This document shows, one piece after another, positions 58,234-64,000 of a DNA stretch of 64,000 nt. The translations under genes and the position numbers were made by a program. A model generated the notes under the pieces. It was given only the letters and a program-made list of their open reading frames with translations. It did not search any database and was not told the origin of the DNA. The DNA lies in the NCBI GenBank assembly GCA_038087015.1, contig JASBNA010000031.1, positions 372,001 to 436,000 of the forward strand, given 5' to 3'. Position 1 is the first letter of the stretch; each line of letters opens with the position of its first letter. The DNA comes from Cerrena zonata (lineage: Eukaryota; Basidiomycota; Agaricomycetes; Polyporales; Cerrenaceae).

Positions 58234-59955
58234 ATGTCCTTTTCTTGGCAACTCGCATTGTGTGTTCGACTGCTCACGCGGCATTTCATCGGCATAAACG
58301 ACTGTGAGCGGGAGGAGACACAACTTGTGCGGTTCAATCTCATATTTCACCGAAGAAGTCGCCCTACTTCAGTATTTCCGTTCGGAACTTGGAACGAATC
58401 ATCCGGAACGTAGGTTCTACAATTTGTTCTAACAATCTAACTTCCTAAACACTGGGGTATTAAAATTGTGTTCAGGATGTAACGAAGTCATCCTATGTTA
58501 CGCTTGAGGCCCTAGCTTCACATGTCGCCCGTCTGAGTCTCAAGTTCCTTCAAGACCATTGCGACTCTGTGACAGTCAAGGCATCGAAGCACAGTTCTTT
58601 GGTCTGCGCCGAGGGCCCCGAAGTTGAAATCACCCCGTTCACTCAAAGATGGTTCCTTGACTCCCCCCTACTCTGGTAGAATTATTTATAAAACTCCTGT
58701 CCTTACGACTTCGATCTCCGTAGAACTGCCTCCAGTAGCATCAGCCCCAGCTACAGGTCTTTCGACATCGAATGAATCAAAAGTTCTAGCCGCTGTAGCT
58801 ATTGGCTCCAACCTCGGTGATAGCCTTTACAACATCGAGCTTGCACTCCGACTTTTGGAGGCTCCTGGCGTGCTCTGTAACCGTCTACCGAGGGTGCCAA
58901 CGTCATCATCATAGACACAAGCTTCATGTACGAAACCGAACCCACGTACGTTACTGACCAACCAAAATTCGTTAACGGCGCATGCTTGGTACGTGTGTCA
59001 CTAATGCTGTGCGTGCTTCCCACTCATGATCGGAACTGATTGAGACCACTCTCTCGCCTCTAGAGCAGCGGAACCTGTTGAACCAGCTCGAATCGATACT
59101 GGGAAGGGTAGCCTCATTCCGCAATGGTCCTCGAGCGATTGACCTGGATATCCAGTTGTTTGACTCGACAATCCTCGACACACGTCCGAAAGACTAAAGG
59201 GGTTCCGACGATCAGGACAGACATCTAGTCATCCCACACCCGAAGATGTTGGAACGAGAATTTATTCTTTGTCCGCTGAACGAGTTGCGTTGCCTATCTA
59301 TACATTATAATTATTTACTAACAATATCGTGGCAGCATGATTCCAGACTGTATTCATCCAGTGGCCAAACTCAAAGTCCAACATCTTCTATCTGACGTGG
59401 TTCCGACGCTAACAGAGCCGCGGGGTATGCACAAAGTCTCTCCCTTTCCTCAGTACCCTCTCGGACAAGTCTCAAATAAAGTCGACCCACAGCTACCTAA
59501 CCTACGTGCCGTTCGATCAACGCCCAAATCCTGGACGTTCCCCATTTCTCCATCATCTCCTCACAAGACCTACATCATAGGTACCTTGAATGTTACTCTC
59601 GACTCATTCTCTGACGGCCGGAAAAATAACACTATCACCGCTGGTCTCTCGTACGCAGAGTTGGCTATACAGGGCGGGGCACATATTATCGACATTGGAG
59701 GATACTCCACTCGTCGAGGCGTCGCATTTGTTTCAGCAGAAGAGGAGGTGTCTCGTGTCGTGTCAATGGTTCAGGCTATTCGATCGTATCAGTCAGACGG
59801 ATCTGGTGTCGAGGTGGGATAGACCCAGTGAGCGTTGACCCGTTCCGGTGGGAAGTGGCAGAAGAAGTGGTTCATGCTGGTGCGAATTGTATCAACGACG
59901 TTTGCGCGTTCTCTGGTCTCGAATACCCTGATACAATCTCATTCTTCGTGTAGGG
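58234..59955 (+). pseudogene. FOL1: Trifunctional folate-synthesis gene (FolB-HPPK-DHPS), decayed and 3'-truncated
   Basis: All three domains of fungal Fol1 appear in order but in shifting frames. FolB (dihydroneopterin aldolase): RHFIGINDCEREETQLVRFN, then another frame with SSYVTLEALASHVARL and VCAEGPEVEI. HPPK: VAIGSNLGDSLYNIELALRL, then GANVIIIDTSFMYETEPTYV and ASFRNGPRAIDLDIQLFD, then HLVIPHPKMLEREFILCPLN. DHPS: YIIGTLNVTLDSFSDGR, HIIDIGGYSTRRGVAFVS and DPVSVDPFRWEVAEEVVHAG, then loss of homology near 59950. Frameshifts fall near 58350, 58630 and 58885, with stops in between (for example after DTRPKD at about 59198). Catalytic residues such as the DHPS proline in NVTPDS are changed to leucine. 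A functional copy presumably exists elsewhere. Confidence 0.85.
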
Positions 59956-60543
59956 ATAGTTCAGTATATAGTGATCCTTTTTTCTCTTTTTGTCTCAACA
60001 TAGATGTAGTTAAGTTTGAATATGCATTGACCTTTCTGTACTTCTAGTCACTGAAATAACATTTAGATAATCATCCATGTAGGGTAACTCAGCACCCCTT
60101 TTCCAAGGAGATGCAATCCAATATTAATTGGCAAGAATATTCATACAGAAATGGCTATGTATAATACAATACTACCGAAAAGTAGACATTGAGATATTTT
60201 ACAACATTATTTCAACAATTGCATTTACGCTTCCTCGTAGCGAAAACTGAGATTTACGGTTAATAGTCGGATCCTGTATAGCTTGAGTCTCCCATACGTT
60301 ACTCCTATCACTGTTCAACCCTCCATCACCGTTTTAGACCATATTTTAACTAAATGACCATTGTATACATTATTTGTACCTGTCAATACATTCTACTTTG
60401 TCGTCCCGCATCTATTTTGTATAAGCTCACCTCTACATCCCGCCTATTAAAGTTACGTCCACCGCTGTCATGCCGGCATCCTCGTTAGGTTCGATTACTC
60501 GCGACCACCTTCGTACACATCCATCTGGCCCTTCTCCGCCACT
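59956..60543. other. Intergenic
   Basis: About 590 bp AT-rich sequence with no coding signal; the right part should contain the metalloprotease 3 promoter. Confidence 0.5.
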
Positions 60544-61701
60544 ATGCAGAACGACGAACCGTCGCAGACTCCTCCTCTACTCGCATATGATTGCGTTACT
60601 CCCCACTATTCAACTCAGGAGTACCTAGATAGCGTGATCGGTATTCATTCTCGCCCATTCCATTCGCAACCACTGACAATATTTGTAGTTAATCAGTGCC
60701 GTTGCACCCAACTGGCGAACTTTGAACCTTTCAACGACGAGGACGAGGACGACTCCTCTCCCCAGTACTCTGTTTCTCTCATTACACGCTTGTGGGACAT
60801 TGACACCGTTTGTTACCATGCTTCGTGTAATTCGCTTTCTGACCATTCCTTAGACGATTACCTTCTCTTTTCTAAACGGCAGTTCAAATCAACATATGAA
60901 GGTGCTTATATGCCTCAACAAGTGGCTTCAGCATAGCAATGTACAACTTGAACATGTGCCCATGGGAGGTGACGTACGAATCAAGTTCTCTCCTAACGCG
61001 TCGTGGAGCTATGTGGGTACGAATTGCAAAACTGTTCATGGCGACAGGCCTACCATGCAACTAGGCGGCATTGACGAGTCCGAATCCTCCCTCACCACGT
61101 CCGAAATGCGCACAATTTTACATGAATGCGGCCATATGCTCGGCTTTGTTCATGAACATCAATCTCCTACTCGCGAATCCCAAGTTACATTTGACAAAAA
61201 AGGTGAGCAGCAACCGTTATCGACCTTACCTGTTCTAATTTCTGGGTTAGCTACCGTCTCTTATTACGCGGACACATGGTCACCCTCCAAGGTGGAACGT
61301 TCCGTTCTACGAATTCACCTCGAAGAAAGACTGGCGGCATATTCACCGTTCGACGACATGTCCATTATGCTGTAAGAGTTGAGCCTCATTTCTTCACCAT
61401 TTTTCACTCACATTTAGATACTAGTTACGAAATCCCTGCGTGCACTAATAGCGAACGCAGGCACATCGCTAGACCTTCCAGTCTATCTCCCGTCGACGCA
61501 GCATTTGCCACTTTGTTATATCCACCTTCTCTCTCGCCTAACCTCCCCCTCCTTAAGCACTCTCTTGCGATCGCAGGCGTTCCTCCGTGCAGGCAACTTC
61601 ACGTTCTCAACTCAGACAGCCCTCAACAGTTTCGATCGAGATTCATGACATGGAATCGAGAAGCTCGTGTCGCGTACAGCGTTGTCGATCACCCGGCTTA
61701 G
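60544..61701 (+). CDS. Metzincin-type zinc metalloprotease, paralogue 3
   Basis: Four exons in phase: 60544-60807, 60854-61202, 61251-61371 and 61425-61701; 336 residues. The acidic N-terminal segment (FNDEDEDDSS) precedes ITFSFLNGSSNQHMKV, matching paralogue 2. Then come GGDVRIKFSPNASWSYVGT, the zinc site ILHECGHMLGFVHEHQSP and the Met-turn MSIMLYEIPA. The cysteine after HE is unusual. The C-terminus is longer and more diverged than in the other two. An additional intron may lie in exon 1 (about 60634-60693), since the start region is not conserved. It appears functional by frame and motifs. Confidence 0.8.
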
Positions 61702-62247
61702 ACCCAGCTTACATCTACAATAGGCCATCCACCGATCCTCGCCACAAATTCAGGAAATATTAGACGCCGTTTCTTGGCTTAGGTCCACTCTATGTATATT
61801 ACTGCAAAAGCCTCACGTTATCTTGTTATTCGATAGATACCTTTTCTTGCGCTACTACCTGATGACGCTTTGACGCCAGATAGCAGTAGATGGTATAATA
61901 TCAAATCCTCCCCCCTGAAATCACGAATAGCTGTCCACTCTCCCAAAGCCAATATTCCATCGTGAGACGTTCACCATACCACACAACCTTCCATATGAGA
62001 TGTATTCAACACGAGATGTCACGTTTTCATCACGGCCTGTTTGTTTTCAAAAAATTAGTTAGATGTCTTTCTCACGGTAATCATTCACGATTTTAGGTTA
62101 CAAGTTAGAATCTCCGCTGTGGCAGCCGAACCCGGAACAATGTTGAAGGTGACCTGTCAGACGCGTCAATCTCCACGCAGCGATCGCACCGTATTTGGCA
62201 AAATCTTCTTCCTCTGCTCTCTCGATCATAGCACGCTACCTCCCGAT
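61702..62247. other. Intergenic
   Basis: 550 bp without coding signal; from about 62180 it becomes similar to 57500-57560, the start of the duplicated unit. Confidence 0.5.
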
Positions 62248-62885
62248 ATGGGAAACCAAGTTGAAGGTAAAATAATTAGCCTCCTAAATTTATCCACTGC
62301 TTTTTCCATCCGAGGCCCTATTCCATTAACTATGTGCCTTTCTATTACTTTACAGCGCGGCTCACATTCGATAGCGTTGTCGCCCTGCTGTGTATTGCTG
62401 TCAACCGCCGATTCAAAGAAGATACCCCTACGTATCTTCATGCCGAGGAACGCACCGCTCACCATCTTGCAATGGCTCAATGTTACACCTTTGCATTTTT
62501 GTGCCTCATTCGGATCATCTGGCGATGGCCCAAAAAAAAACACACGTACTCTGAAAAATATCGTGCAGTAAGTCTGCAACTTATTCTCGCAATGGAAGGG
62601 TATCCGGTTTATGCAATGTGGCTAGTATTTTCACCTTGACATCTCGCTCATAGAGCATCATACATTCTCCGTTATGTTGTGTCATCCTGTAGTCTATACC
62701 CGGTACCCTCTGACGCTTTCCCATTCGGTACTGCGCTCGCCGTTTTTTATATCTCATTGTTTCCCAACGTTCGCTGTCACGCTGTCCGACCCCGCCCCCC
62801 CCCTATGCTGTATATATACCAGGCGTGATCGTAAACTACTCACCGGTCAGCGACACGTCCTTTTCCCGCTAACTCGTGTTATATC
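62180..62885 (+). repeat. Diverged second copy of the unknown-gene/FOL1-start unit
   Basis: Matches 57500-58260 in scattered order-preserving blocks: CTCTCGATCAT before an ATG, AAGTTGAAGGTAAAA, a TYLHAEE coding remnant, the promoter stretch with CGCTGTCC, TATATATAC and GTCCTTTTC. The FOL1 start codon is ACG here, and the small gene's frame is broken, so the copy is a pseudogene segment. Confidence 0.65.
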
Positions 62886-63529
62886 TTAAGCATTGTATTT
62901 AAGATCACCACATCGGCACATTGTTGCGAACGAAAAAAGGCCACCCGCGTTGTACGGATCGTGGTTTATCCCCACAACGCCGTTGAGCTACCTCTTTGTG
63001 AAATTGGCAATAGTCCTTTCAAGGCGATGTGGAAAACGCCCCGAATTTTGAGTAGCTCTACCTCGGATGTTACACTGTTGAATCGTCGGTGGCCAACGTA
63101 TTGCTATGATTTGGTGCCTGTAGTGTGTAGTAGCATATGCTAGTCAGCGTGGGTTATTGAAACGCATGACGTCTGTATCTTTATTGTACGCCCGCCCTCA
63201 GTCATCGGCTTGTCTTTTACTCTTTACCCCGAAATTTAATTTCCAGACAAGGAGATCACGGTCATCGCACATGACAAATCAAATCTAAATCTGGTCCATA
63301 CGTACCATTCCTCTGGGTAGGACAAAATTCTCATGTCCTGTTCCGCTGTGCAAGTTCATCACCCATATTCATATCCACAGCTCTATTCAAGTCTCTCCCT
63401 CTCACTCTATTCATTGACATTTCGATATGAAGGTATGCAACACCGCCTTTGTTGCACCATGGAACTCATTGAACATGTAGAGAGGTGCTTGCAACCGTCG
63501 GCCCTTTTGGGAGCTGCCATCCTTTACAG

Positions 63530-64000
63530 GTATTGAGGGCACAGTAGCCGACCCTCTCACAACGTGGATTGTTTTTGACCCGAACAGTAACGATGTCGAA
63601 ACGATAAACATGGACGACGATAGCGACTTCGACACCGAGAGTATTCCTGACCTGGCCGAAGATTTCGATGTCATGCATTCTGACCCCACGACCGAGTACC
63701 CCGATTCGGACTTGGACGGATTGCCTGAGTTGGAATATGTTGACGATGACATTGACCATTCGTTGTTCTTGGGATATCCCTCGTCTGAACGGGCTAGCCA
63801 AACTCTATTCGACTTTGAACATCCGGCCACAGTTGGTTACCTAGATATGGAGCAGTCTGCCGACGGTTTTGATAGTTCGCTGGTACTGGGGTATCCAGAG
63901 GATGATCCAGACGATCCGTTCCTTCCGATGCATAGTTCCCTCAATGTCGATCCTCAAGCCCTCTCCGTTTATCACGAACCCGGTGTCATACCCTCTCTTT
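63530..64000 (+). CDS. Acidic protein, partial, runs off the right edge
   Basis: An open frame follows a good acceptor (CCTTTACAG|GTATTG) and stays open to the window end (157 codons). It is rich in Asp/Glu/Ser (SDFDTESIPDLAEDFD, SDLDGLPELEYVDDDI) with repeated LGYP motifs (SLFLGYPSSE, SLVLGYPEDD). The first in-frame ATG is at 63610; an upstream exon near 63333-63430 may supply the start. Compositional bias makes the function unclear; no domain is recognised. Confidence 0.45.

Noticed and set aside
1..64000. CRISPR arrays, tRNA or rRNA genes
   Set aside because: No regularly spaced repeats of that kind and no tRNA-like or rRNA-like sequence were recognised by eye on either strand.

Overview
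The window is nuclear DNA of a filamentous fungus, almost certainly a basidiomycete of the Agaricomycetes type. Genes are cut by many 45-75 nt GT-AG introns. The recognisable proteins are a mitochondrial rhomboid protease, Nup85, a Dsc/Tul1-type membrane RING ligase, a family-16 methyltransferase, a pepsin-like protease, GH1 glycosidases, F-box/LRR-like proteins and a trifunctional folate enzyme. A KDZ-class DNA transposon with cargo is typical of mushroom-forming fungi. Species cannot be named from sequence alone. Exon coordinates were worked out by hand from splice consensus and reading-frame phase.

Layout. 1-7.6 kb: rhomboid protease (cut by the left edge), lysine-methyltransferase-like gene, an empty 2.4 kb, secreted aspartic protease. 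9.1-29.95 kb: two GH1 genes with the same 16-exon structure, separated by an F-box gene, a frameshifted F-box pseudogene, NUP85 and a DSC-type E3 ligase gene; repeated non-coding blocks flank the second GH1 gene; a 2OG-Fe(II) oxygenase-like gene follows. 30-33.3 kb: no supported gene, some repeats and palindromes.

33.3-53.65 kb is a transposon block. Element 1 (33326-39103) has about 40-bp inverted repeats, an 8-bp target duplication and one seven-exon transposase gene broken by two in-frame TGA codons. Element 2 (39947-53649) has its own inverted repeats and a 9-bp (or 7-bp) duplication, and carries a truncated DEAD/RecQ-like helicase and a fragment of another protein. Inside element 2 sits element 3 (40231-51879), an 11.6 kb KDZ transposon with about 415-bp inverted repeats, an 8-bp duplication, an apparently intact KDZ transposase and three further genes on the opposite strand.

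53.7-64 kb: three paralogous metzincin-type metalloprotease genes (HExxHxxGxxHE plus Met-turn), one with a partial duplication of its last exon; a decayed FOL1-like folate-synthesis gene; a small unknown gene duplicated with the FOL1 5' end; and the start of an acidic open frame running off the right edge.

The single-copy housekeeping genes (rhomboid, NUP85, DSC ligase) are interleaved with fast-evolving families (F-box, GH1, metzincin) and transposons, as expected for an accessory stretch of an agaric chromosome.
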